A stretch of DNA of 64,000 nt, taken from positions 248,001 through 312,000 of the forward strand of contig AP027925.1 of NCBI GenBank assembly GCA_036322875.1, in the 5' to 3' direction. Position numbers and translations under genes: made by a program. The stretch is from Paraimprobicoccus trichonymphae (lineage in GTDB: Bacteria > Bacillota > Clostridia > Oscillospirales > Acutalibacteraceae). Below, piece after piece: positions 54,692 to 63,160 of this stretch (its first letter is position 1; each line of letters begins with the position of its first letter). The notes under the pieces were generated by a model. The model searched no databases. It was not told the DNA's origin and saw only the letters and a program-made list of their open reading frames with translations.

Positions 54692-55504
54692 CTATTTCCT
54701 TGAAAATATAAAAGTAATGAAAAAAATACATGAGGAAATCAAAGCTATGGTAGCGCCAGTTGAAATCCCTAGATAAAAAGAAACAATAATGCCAATTATT
54801 CCTGATAAAATTGAAAAAGATATAGAAAAAATATGATAACTGAAAGTGTTTTCGGCTATATTTTTTGCTGATGCAGCTGGAAATATTAAAAGTGAATTTA
54901 TAACTAACATCCCAACAGACTTGAGAGAAACTGCCACTACTAATGCTATTAAAATTGAAAATACATTTTTATAGAATTTTGCATTTATTTGTTTGCTTAC
55001 AGCTAACTCTGAATTTAAACTTGAAATTACTAATTTATTAAAAAATATCAACCACAAAAAAATAACCAATATTAGAACTAAAAAGAGTATTTTTATTTCG
55101 CTACGAGTTATAGATAAAATGTCACCAATTAAATAACTGGAATATTTTGAAAAATTTCCCTTTGCAGATAACAAAATTATTCCTATTGACATGCCAACAG
55201 ATGAAAAAATACTTATTATAGTATCAGAAGAAGAAATTTCTGAATTTATCACATGTGATATTAGAAGAGCAAAAAACACAGAAAAAATAATTATAGAAAC
55301 CATATTATTTCCTATACCCAAAAGCACACCTATAGCTATCCCTGCTAATGCTGAGTGACCTAAAGCATCAGAAAAAAAAGATAACTTATTGTTAACTATC
55401 ATTGTACTTACAATTCCGAATAACGGGGTAATTAAAATCATTGCCGAAAGAGCATTTTTCATGAAAATAAACCCAGTCAAACCAAAAAAGAAATTTTCTA
55501 ACAT
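54692..55504 (-). CDS. metal ABC transporter permease, ZnuB/AdcB family
   Basis: 270 residues with about eight membrane segments. FFSDALGHSALAGIAIGVLLG is the family hallmark, and VGMLVINSLLIFPAASAKNI is the second conserved block. Such permeases import zinc or manganese. The ATPase and binding lipoprotein are not nearby, so they must be encoded elsewhere or the gene is orphaned. The ribosome site is weak. Confidence 0.88.
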   Translation of the reverse strand: MLENFFFGLTGFIFMKNALSAMILITPLFGIVSTMIVNNKLSFFSDALGHSALAGIAIGVLLGIGNNMVSIIIFSVFFALLISHVINSEISSSDTIISIFSSVGMSIGIILLSAKGNFSKYSSYLIGDILSITRSEIKILFLVLILVIFLWLIFFNKLVISSLNSELAVSKQINAKFYKNVFSILIALVVAVSLKSVGMLVINSLLIFPAASAKNIAENTFSYHIFSISFSILSGIIGIIVSFYLGISTGATIALISSCIFFITFIFSRK

Positions 55505-55961
55505 TTTAAATTTTCAATTAATATCATCAAATAAGATAATACAATAAAATAATATAATATACCACAAAAGCACATAGTACAAATTAATATGAAATTTTGA
55601 AAAAATTGTACAAAACAAGCGTTTAAATCAAAATTTAGATTTAAAGTAATTTTCAAGATCTAATGCAATCATGTATTTTTTTCTCAAACTTATACTAAGA
55701 CATTCAATATCTAAATAATTTTAATGAATTTAAATCCAGCTTTTTTAAAACGTAATTGCCATATTAATATCAAAAACTGACTTAATGAATATTTAAAAAT
55801 AAAGTCTTTTGTATAAATATATTGTAACTTTTTCGTCTATATATCTTGCAAACTCTAATCCTATCTAAATATTTTAGGGAAACTTAAAACGCCATTCAAA
55901 AAATTTACAACCCCGGTATTTTCAATTACCTCTTTGGTATTATCAACAAAAAACATTTGAT
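55505..55961. other. gene-free stretch with traces of a dead gene
   Basis: The minus strand reads LEFARYIDEKVTIYLYKRL and LSISLRKKYMIALDLENYF in broken frames around 55,880-55,640. A former gene is likely, with no family. No other feature. Confidence 0.3.
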
Positions 55962-56378
55962 TTAGAAAAAATTTTCCAAAGGTATAAAAATATTTTTGGC
56001 ACCCCAATCAATAGAACTTCCATTGAAGAAGATACAACCACTTGGTGCATTAAGTTTATTAAATTTTTTTGTTAATTTTGCATTTGCAATTTCATCGATA
56101 CCGTTAGCAAGTTCACCAAAAACATTGGTAACCCCTTCAACTACAGATCCACGTTTCGTAATTTGCTTATATCTTAAATAAGAATCATGTAAGTAAATAG
56201 ACCCAACTGCCACAACTGCTAAGGTTCCAATAACTTTCATTGTGGTCCCCAAATAGCCACCACCAACAATTTTTTCCATCTCATTGATGTCTAATTCTTT
56301 TAATTTCATTTTATAAAACAACTCCTTTGAATTTCTATCTTTTCCAATTGACTCTAAATATTTATCATTTATATTCAT
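55962..56378 (-). CDS. double-glycine-leader exported protein, possible RiPP/bacteriocin-like precursor
   Basis: 139 residues. MKLKELDINEMEKIVGGG (residues 24-41) is a classic double-glycine leader, with the L.EL....I.GG pattern recognised by peptidase-containing ABC exporters. Two starts are each preceded by a good ribosome site: ATG 56378 (AAAGGAG before it) and ATG 56309 = Met24 (AAAGGAGT at 56321-56328). The second gives a leader of standard bacteriocin length. After GG come a hydrophobic, Gly/Ala-rich segment (MKVIGTLAVVAVGSIYL) and a basic, then Asn/Gly-rich tail of about 75 residues. A C39-type exporter is not in the window. A related leader occurs at 57538. Confidence 0.65.
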   Translation of the reverse strand: MNINDKYLESIGKDRNSKELFYKMKLKELDINEMEKIVGGGYLGTTMKVIGTLAVVAVGSIYLHDSYLRYKQITKRGSVVEGVTNVFGELANGIDEIANAKLTKKFNKLNAPSGCIFFNGSSIDWGAKNIFIPLENFF

Positions 56379-56599
56379 AATGCATTACTCCTTTTTTATC
56401 TGATAATATAATATTATCATAAATCAAAACAAATTTCAAGACTAAAATTTTTTTATTTTTATTTAGATCTCTAAAAAAAGAAAAGTTTATAGACAAATCA
56501 CTATTTGATGATACCAAATTTTTCTTTTCGTTGTCCCTGAAGGAGTTCTTAACAAAAAGTTAAATTTAAAATTTAATAATTTTATTTTAAAAAATATTT

Positions 56600-56692
56600 A
56601 CCAAAAGTAGCGTGAAGCCCCGCTATGGGGATATAAGGCACAAGATATTGTAATGTTTTTTTATCTTTTTTTTAAAAAGACTTGTATTATAT
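56600..56692 (+). repeat. IS605-type left end, copy 2
   Basis: Matches 42068-42160 at most positions, including the AAGCCCCGCTATGGGG hairpin, and precedes a TnpA relic, which fixes its identity as the transposon's left end. Confidence 0.75.
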
Positions 56693-57160
56693 TACAAGCA
56701 TATGATATAATACGATCTATAAAATACAAATCAAATAATAATGTTGTATACTCGTGTAAATATCACGTGGTGTGGTGTCCAAAATGTCGACGAAAAGTTT
56801 TGGTCGGAGAGATTGAAGCTCGGTTAAAAAGTTGATAACAGTAACATGTGTGGAAATACAAGTATACATAATTGAGATGGAAATAATGCCAGATCACGTG
56901 CATTTGCTAATTGAAATAGATTCACAATATAGGATTCATAAATCAAAAAACATCTGAAAGGAAAAACAAATGATAACGTTTCAATTTAAATTGTTATTAA
57001 CAGTTGAACAACAGAAATTGCTTTCCAAAACAACTTATGAATACATAAATTCAGTGAATGATTTGGTCGATTATGTTATTGTACAATCAATTTTCCTAAA
57101 CTTTCTTCAGCAAAATTTTGTGCAAAACTGTCAAGTTGTGTTAAGAATGAAGTTGTAAAC
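56693..57160 (+). pseudogene. IS605 relic: TnpA then start of TnpB
   Basis: NNVVYSCKYHVVWCPKCRRK, a stop, then EMEIMPDHVHLLIEID and another stop: the front half of TnpA. From 56970, MITFQFKLLLTVEQQKLL opens TnpB for about 60 codons to 57158, after which nothing of it remains. Same element type as at 42.1 kb and probably 36.3 kb. Confidence 0.75.
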
Positions 57161-57267
57161 GCGGTCAAATTTAAAAGATTAGTTGTGTTTTAATTCTAAA
57201 AATTATTTAACAATTTAAGAATCTATCGCAGCTTATTTTAAATCAGAATATCTATATAAATTGGTAT

Positions 57268-57538
57268 TTATTTTTTTTTATCTACTTCATCGCTCCATTT
57301 TTTGAAAGGTCCTTTTTCTATACACACACGTAATCCAATGTAAGTTCCACACAAACCAATAATAGAAACCAAAACACCACTTAAAAATACTGTTATATAA
57401 TATGGGTTTGACCTTTCAGGAACTTCCGCAACAGTTATAATTATGATTACTAAAACTAAAAAGGCTAAAATTAATGTTTATGCCACCACTTATAATATTT
57501 GATAAACTATTGTCATTTAAAGGTTTCAAGTTTTTCAT
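57268..57538 (-). pseudogene. second double-glycine-leader protein, frameshifted
   Basis: ATG 57538 follows AAGGAG and reads MKNLKPLNDNSLSNIISGG, a double-glycine leader of standard length. Straight after GG the reading frame must change; another frame then gives TLILAFLVLVIIIITVAEVP, a second membrane helix (VFLSGVLVSIIGLCGTYIGL) and a basic end to TAA 57270. Joined, it is a leader plus about 70 residues with two membrane helices, like two-helix bacteriocins or immunity-type proteins. It lies 1.2 kb from the first such gene on the same strand. Confidence 0.5.
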
Positions 57539-57665
57539 TGGTTATCTTTCTCCTTAAACTTAAAAATATTCACAAGTTAATTATGTATCTATTTTATAAA
57601 AATTCAATAGTTTATTTTACTAAATTTCAGGATTATAATATAAAAAAGCAGGAGTATTAAAAAGT

Positions 57666-58565
57666 GTGGAAAATTTATATAATCTATTCAATTTTAGTAT
57701 TATATTCAGTTTAATAAAAACTTTTAGTTTTTCTGATTTCTTCGATGTTTTAATAGTTTCATTTTTTATATATCAATTTATAAAATTCATCAGAGAAACT
57801 CAAGTAGAACAATTCATAAAAGGTATTTTTGTATTTATATTAATTTATATTTTATCTTACAACTTTAAGTTTAAAATGCTAATTACTATGTTAAACAATT
57901 TTTCTCAATTCGGTGTTCTTGCTATTTTGGTATTATTTCAACCTGAGTTGAGAAAAGTACTAGAAAAAATAGGGCGAAGCAATTTAGGGAGTTATTGGGA
58001 TATAAATAACATCTTAAAAAAAAATTATTCTAAAATAAAAATTTACAAAAAAATAATTAATATAACCATAAATTTAACTGAAGTTTTTCAAAAATCTAAA
58101 ACAGGTGCTTTGATAGTTTTTGAAAGAAAGACTAAATTAGGAGATTTTGTTTCTACAGGAATTATTTTAAAAGCTCAATATTCTTTTGAATTATTAGCTA
58201 ATATTTTCTATAACAAAGCACCATTGCATGATGGAGCTGTCATTGTGAAAGATAATTTTATATATTCAGCTAGCTGTATTTTGCCTTTGAGCAAAAACTT
58301 AGATTTAAATAATGAATTTGGAACAAGACACAGAGCCGCGTTAGGAATAAGCGAAATTTCAGATTGTGTTGTTTTGACAGTTTCAGAAGAAACTGGAAAT
58401 ATTCATATAGTTCAGAATGGAGTTTTAACTAAAGTAGAAAACAAAGAAATTTTAAAGAAAAAATTAGAAAAAATATTAATACGAGAAAAAGAGCATAGAA
58501 TTAATTTTATAATGAAAAATTTAAGAAAAGAGAATAAAAATGATAGGGATAAGAAAGATATTTAA
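57666..58565 (+). CDS. cdaA: diadenylate cyclase CdaA
   Basis: Makes cyclic di-AMP from two ATP. 299 residues: three N-terminal membrane helices within the first 90, then the DAC domain with APLHDGAVIV (DGA at about 187) and GTRHRAALGISE (RHR at about 220), the catalytic motifs. The start is GTG 57666 after CAGGAG. The ybbR-like regulator overlaps its end by 26 bases, as in the conserved cdaA-cdaR-glmM operon. Confidence 0.95.
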   Translation: MENLYNLFNFSIIFSLIKTFSFSDFFDVLIVSFFIYQFIKFIRETQVEQFIKGIFVFILIYILSYNFKFKMLITMLNNFSQFGVLAILVLFQPELRKVLEKIGRSNLGSYWDINNILKKNYSKIKIYKKIINITINLTEVFQKSKTGALIVFERKTKLGDFVSTGIILKAQYSFELLANIFYNKAPLHDGAVIVKDNFIYSASCILPLSKNLDLNNEFGTRHRAALGISEISDCVVLTVSEETGNIHIVQNGVLTKVENKEILKKKLEKILIREKEHRINFIMKNLRKENKNDRDKKDI

Positions 58566-59805
58566 TCTAGATTTTAGAAAATTATTTTACAATAAAAAAT
58601 TTATAGTTGTATTTTCAGTTATTTTGTCTTTTATTATCTGGATAGTAGTTTCTATAAATGACACTGAAAGTCATCCTATAACAATATATGATATACCTGT
58701 TAATATTAGCTTATCTAATTTTGCAGTAGAAAACGGACTTAGAATATTCAGTGGTCAAGATGTAAAAACTCAAGTTGATGTAACCGGGAATAGATTAATA
58801 GTTGGTAAAATTACAAAGAATGATATATTAGTTGCAGCATCTCAAATTATAAATGATATTATAAAACCTGGAAGTTATACTTTGGAATTAACAGCCAAAA
58901 AATCAAGTCTATTGACAGATTATAAATTTGCATCGGAAGTAAAACCAAATTTTATAATTATTATGGTAGACAGATATATAGAAGCAGAATTTGAAATAGA
59001 AAAAGAAATAAATTTTAAGACTAATTCTGAGTATTTCACTGGAAATCAGATATTATCCCAGGAAAAAGTTATTCTTTCTGGTCCAGAAACTGAGATGTCC
59101 AGAGTAAAAAAAGTATTAATCAAAGAAAATATAAATAAAGAATTAAAAAACTATTATAAATTCAAAACACCTATTTTATTGCTTGATAGTTACAATGAAG
59201 TTATTTCAACTAAAAATATCAATTGTTCTGTTTCTGAAATAGAAGTTACTATTCCAGTGTTTGTCAAAAAAACTGTCAAAATAAATCCTAATTTTGAAAA
59301 TGTTCCTGAAAATCTAAATATTAAAAATATAACAAAAATTAATCCTGAACATGTTGAAATAATTGGTCCTGAAGAGATAGTTAAAGATTTAAATCAAATA
59401 AATCTAGATTATATAGATTTAGAAAAAGTGAATTTAAATAAAACTAATTTTGAATTAAGAATGAATTTGCCAGAAAATTGTAAGGTTTTAAATAATAACT
59501 ATACGGTTAAACTTAGTTTTTTATTAAATAATTTTAAAGAAAAGACACTTTGGATAACAGACTTTGAATTTTTAAATGTTCCCGAAAATAAATCCGTAAA
59601 GCTATATAACGAAGGATTATTTGTAAAGTTTATTGGTCCTGAGTCAAAAATAACTCAATTGAAATCTCAAGATGTCTATGGAGAGGCTGATTTAGAAGAA
59701 AACTCAGATTTAAGCCAATTAGAAATTCCTATAAGTGTCAAATTTAGAAGTTTATCTGATATTTGGATATATGGTAATTATTTTGTTAATATTTCAGTTA
59801 AATAG
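58540..59805 (+). CDS. cdaR: YbbR-domain protein CdaR
   Basis: Membrane-anchored regulator of CdaA. 421 residues: one N-terminal helix (about 22-41) and four YbbR repeats outside, visible as recurring blocks such as VDVTGNRLIVGKI, VILSGPETEMSRVK, VEIIGPEEIVKDL and VKFIGPESKITQL. glmM, normally next, is absent; metK follows 170 bases later. The frame is intact. Confidence 0.92.
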   Translation: MIGIRKIFNLDFRKLFYNKKFIVVFSVILSFIIWIVVSINDTESHPITIYDIPVNISLSNFAVENGLRIFSGQDVKTQVDVTGNRLIVGKITKNDILVAASQIINDIIKPGSYTLELTAKKSSLLTDYKFASEVKPNFIIIMVDRYIEAEFEIEKEINFKTNSEYFTGNQILSQEKVILSGPETEMSRVKKVLIKENINKELKNYYKFKTPILLLDSYNEVISTKNINCSVSEIEVTIPVFVKKTVKINPNFENVPENLNIKNITKINPEHVEIIGPEEIVKDLNQINLDYIDLEKVNLNKTNFELRMNLPENCKVLNNNYTVKLSFLLNNFKEKTLWITDFEFLNVPENKSVKLYNEGLFVKFIGPESKITQLKSQDVYGEADLEENSDLSQLEIPISVKFRSLSDIWIYGNYFVNISVK

Positions 59806-59974
59806 AATTTCCCAATCGCTATCAAAAATCTGTGTTTTTTATCGTTAAAATAAGTTTTTATAGAATTTAGAATTAAAAAGTGTAAAATCATAATACACTA
59901 GATAAGTATCATTTACATTTGTGATAATAGTTATATTAAACTTTAAATGAAAGAAATGGAAATTAATAAAGAGG

Positions 59975-61177
59975 TTGATAAAAATAAGCAAAAGTTATTT
60001 TACTTCTGAATCAGTAACCGAAGGTCACCCAGATAAGATTTGTGACCAAATATCGGATGCTATTTTGGATACTATTTTGGAGAAAGACCCATATGCACAT
60101 GTGGCATGTGAGGTAACTGCAACTACTGGTTTAATTCATATTATGGGTGAAATTTCTACTAAGTGCTACGTGGATATTGCAACAGAAGCTAGAAAAGTTA
60201 TAAAAGAAATTGGTTATGATAATCCAAAATATGGTTTTGATGGCAATACTTGTGCAATAATAACTTCAATTAATGCGCAGTCAAAGGATATCGCTCAAGG
60301 AGTTAATTGCTCACTTGAAATGAAAGTTGGAAAAGAAGAGTCGGAAAACAAAATTGGTGCCGGAGATCAAGGTGTAATGTTTGGTTTTGCATGTGATGAA
60401 ACTCCAGAATTTATGCCAATTTCAATATCTTTGGCACATAAGTTAGCAAAGAGATTGGCGCAGGTTCGTAAAGAAAAGATTTTAAATTATCTTTATCCAG
60501 ATGGTAAAACGCAGGTTACGTTTGAGTATGAAAATGGTAACCCAATTCGTATTGATACGATTGTGGTTTCTGCTCAACATGAGGAAAGAGTGAAATTAAA
60601 AACGATTCAAAAAGGGATACTTGAGCATGTAATTAAATGGATAATTCCAGAGAATATGTTGGACAGAAATACAAAAATTTTGGTGAATTCAACAGGTAGA
60701 TTTGTGATCGGTGGTCCAGTTGGAGACTCAGGGTTAACAGGTCGGAAAATTATTGTTGATACATATGGTGGATATTCTCGGCACGGCGGTGGCGCTTTTT
60801 CAGGAAAAGATCCTACAAAAGTTGATCGCAGTGCAGCTTATGCGGCAAGATATGTAGCAAAAAATATTGTTTGTGCGAGTTTAGCAAAAAAATGTGAAGT
60901 ACAAATCGCGTATGCTATTGGTGTTGCACATCCAGTTTCTTTTATGATTGAAACTTTTGGTACATCAAAATATTCTGGTAAATCACTTGAAAAAATAGTT
61001 CAAGAGGTTTTTGATTTACGTCCTGCTGCTATTATTAAAAATTTAGATTTGAGAAAACCAATTTATAAAAAATTAGCTGCTTATGGTCATATGGGTAGAG
61101 AAGATTTGGATGTAAGTTGGGAGAAAACTGATATGGTTGAAAAATTAAAAAATTTTTTAAATGTAGTAAAAGTGTAA
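59975..61177 (+). CDS. metK: S-adenosylmethionine synthetase
   Basis: Makes SAM from methionine and ATP. About 400 residues with YFTSESVTEGHPDKICDQIS, EVTATTGLIHIMGE, GAGDQGVMFGFA, FVIGGPVGDSGLTGRKIIVD and GGGAFSGKDPTKVDRSAAYA, all family signatures. TTG 59975 touches the AGAGG, so the true start is unclear; no ATG is available in frame. Arginine codons CGT/CGG/CGC are used at nearly half the sites and GC is higher than in neighbouring core genes, so it may have come by transfer. No SAM riboswitch was found upstream. Confidence 0.95.
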   Translation: MIKISKSYFTSESVTEGHPDKICDQISDAILDTILEKDPYAHVACEVTATTGLIHIMGEISTKCYVDIATEARKVIKEIGYDNPKYGFDGNTCAIITSINAQSKDIAQGVNCSLEMKVGKEESENKIGAGDQGVMFGFACDETPEFMPISISLAHKLAKRLAQVRKEKILNYLYPDGKTQVTFEYENGNPIRIDTIVVSAQHEERVKLKTIQKGILEHVIKWIIPENMLDRNTKILVNSTGRFVIGGPVGDSGLTGRKIIVDTYGGYSRHGGGAFSGKDPTKVDRSAAYAARYVAKNIVCASLAKKCEVQIAYAIGVAHPVSFMIETFGTSKYSGKSLEKIVQEVFDLRPAAIIKNLDLRKPIYKKLAAYGHMGREDLDVSWEKTDMVEKLKNFLNVVKV

Positions 61178-61501
61178 AATTTCTGGGGAAAATCACTGTA
61201 AGTCATATAACAAGAAAATAATTGGTAAATCAAAAATATAATTTTATTTGTATGATAACTTTATGTTGAAAAGTGTATATGCGTGAAGTTTTTATTCATA
61301 AGAATATTTTCATTTGTAGAGCAAACCGAGAAATAAAAAACAAAGAATCCCAAAATTTCGTTTTCACAAAAAATATAATAAATAAAAAAACCGTCTCTAA
61401 ATAAACACAAAAAGATTGCTTTACTTTGTAAATTCTATAAAGTATGCATTTTTTCTTATTATATCATGAAAAATTTTTATAAAATTAAATTATATATAAT
61501 T
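61178..61501. other. gene-free stretch between convergent metK and ptsG
   Basis: AT-rich, no gene and no convincing terminator hairpin. It should contain the ends of two converging transcripts. Confidence 0.3.
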
Positions 61502-63088
61502 TTAATTTAACTCTGAAATATACTCATCTACTTCTGTTTTTATAACTGAAACTTTTGGACCATATATGATTTGTATAGATTTTCCATTTTTTAATATTCC
61601 CGAATAATTAGTTTGTTTCAAAATTTCATCATTTACTTTTAATTCATCTGCAACTGCTATTCTTAATCTAGTTGCACAACAATCTAAATCTAGTATATTT
61701 TCTACCCCGCCTAAACCTAAAACTATAATTTCCGACATATTATTTTTATTTTTTAAATTTACAATATCTTTTTTAGTGTATAATTTCGTTTTTACTGTAT
61801 CTTCTTCTCTACCTGGAGTTATAAAATTAAATTTCTTAATTAAATACTTAAATAGAAAATAATACAAAATAAAGTACAAAATTCCTACAGGGATCATTCT
61901 CAACCAATTTGTTTTATCGTTTCCTTGAAGTATTCCAAACAATAAAAAATCTATTAATCCACCAGAAAAAGTTTGACCAATAGGAATGTTAAACATGTGC
62001 ATAATCATAAATGACAATCCAGCAAGAACACAATGTATTACGTACAAAACTGGAGCAACAAACAAAAAAGTAAATTCTATAGGTTCGGTTATTCCTGTCA
62101 ATAGAGCAGTCAAGGCGGCAGATAATAATAATCCTTTTACAATAGTTTTTTTATTAGCTTTAGCAACAGAATACATTGCTAAAGCTGCAGCTGGTAATCC
62201 AAACATCATAAAAGGAAATTTTCCGGCCATAAATCTAGCCGCATTTATGTCAAAACGTATTGTATTTGGTGAAGCTAATTCAGCAAAAAATATGTTTTGA
62301 GCACCAGAAATATAACTTCCGTCTATCATTGCTGTTCCGCCAACTCCAGTTTGCCAAAAAGGCATATAAAAAACAGGATGCAATCCAAAAGGAATTAAAG
62401 AACGTTCTATTATTCCATAAACAAAAGTTCCTATGTAACCCGTGTTTGACACTAAATTTCCAAGTAAATAAATCCCTGTTTGAATATGTGGCCAAATAAA
62501 AAACATCAAAATTCCTATAAAAATATGAAAAAAACAAGAAACTATCGGAACAAATCTGATTCCACCAAAAAAAGATAACATGTCTGGCAATTTTATCTTA
62601 TAAAATTTATTATGTAATAAAGCAACTGCAAATCCTACTAATATTCCTCCGAATACTCCCATTTGCAAAGTTTGTATACCACACGTAGTTCCAATAGCCC
62701 CTTCTAAAATTTTGTCAGAATTCAATTTACCGGTCAATTTTAACAAAGAAGAGATAGTCTGATTAAAAACTAAATAAGCAATCGCTGATGATAGAGTAGC
62801 TGCTGCTTTTTCTTTTTTGGCAAATCCTAATGCAATTCCCATCGCAAAAAATATGGGCAAATTTGCAAAAATAATACTGCCAGTATCTTTTAATATTATT
62901 AATATAAAATACAAAAAACTGCTTTCATTTAAAAGCCAATCTAAATGAAACGAATTAATCATTTGAGGATTAGTGAAAGACGCACCCAGACCTAGTAATA
63001 AACCAGCAACTGGTAAAAGTGCAATGGGAAACATAAAAGCCTTTCCAATTTTTTGTAATATACCAAATAAGTCTATTTTTTTATTCAT
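61502..63088 (-). CDS. ptsG: PTS glucose transporter EIICB
   Basis: Sugar channel and phosphotransfer protein. 528 residues: EIIC with about ten membrane segments, starting IGKAFMFPIALLPVAGLLLG, and GKFPFMMFGLPAAALAMY plus LTGITEPIEFTFLFVAPVLY, which favour the glucose over the N-acetylglucosamine group; then a linker with TPGRE and EIIB with LDCCATRLRIAV, the phospho-Cys near residue 471. No EIIA domain; the free EIIA at 44.0-44.5 kb should serve it. AAAGGAAA precedes the ATG. Confidence 0.95.
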   Translation of the reverse strand: MNKKIDLFGILQKIGKAFMFPIALLPVAGLLLGLGASFTNPQMINSFHLDWLLNESSFLYFILIILKDTGSIIFANLPIFFAMGIALGFAKKEKAAATLSSAIAYLVFNQTISSLLKLTGKLNSDKILEGAIGTTCGIQTLQMGVFGGILVGFAVALLHNKFYKIKLPDMLSFFGGIRFVPIVSCFFHIFIGILMFFIWPHIQTGIYLLGNLVSNTGYIGTFVYGIIERSLIPFGLHPVFYMPFWQTGVGGTAMIDGSYISGAQNIFFAELASPNTIRFDINAARFMAGKFPFMMFGLPAAALAMYSVAKANKKTIVKGLLLSAALTALLTGITEPIEFTFLFVAPVLYVIHCVLAGLSFMIMHMFNIPIGQTFSGGLIDFLLFGILQGNDKTNWLRMIPVGILYFILYYFLFKYLIKKFNFITPGREEDTVKTKLYTKKDIVNLKNKNNMSEIIVLGLGGVENILDLDCCATRLRIAVADELKVNDEILKQTNYSGILKNGKSIQIIYGPKVSVIKTEVDEYISELN

Positions 63089-63131
63089 TTAAATTTTCCT
63101 TTGTGTACTAAAATAGCAGTGCATTAAGTAA

Positions 63132-63160
63132 ATTATACTCTTTTCATCTTAAATTGATAA
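63132..63160 (-). promoter_or_regulatory. promoter of ptsG
   Basis: Minus strand: TTATCA (63160-63155), 17 bases, TATAAT (63137-63132), 44 bases before the start codon. No RAT/LicT-type antiterminator hairpin was seen in the short leader. Confidence 0.65.

Noticed and set aside
59806..59974. Possible SAM riboswitch before metK
   Set aside because: None of the conserved S-box, SAM-II or SAM-III core sequences are present in the 170 bases.
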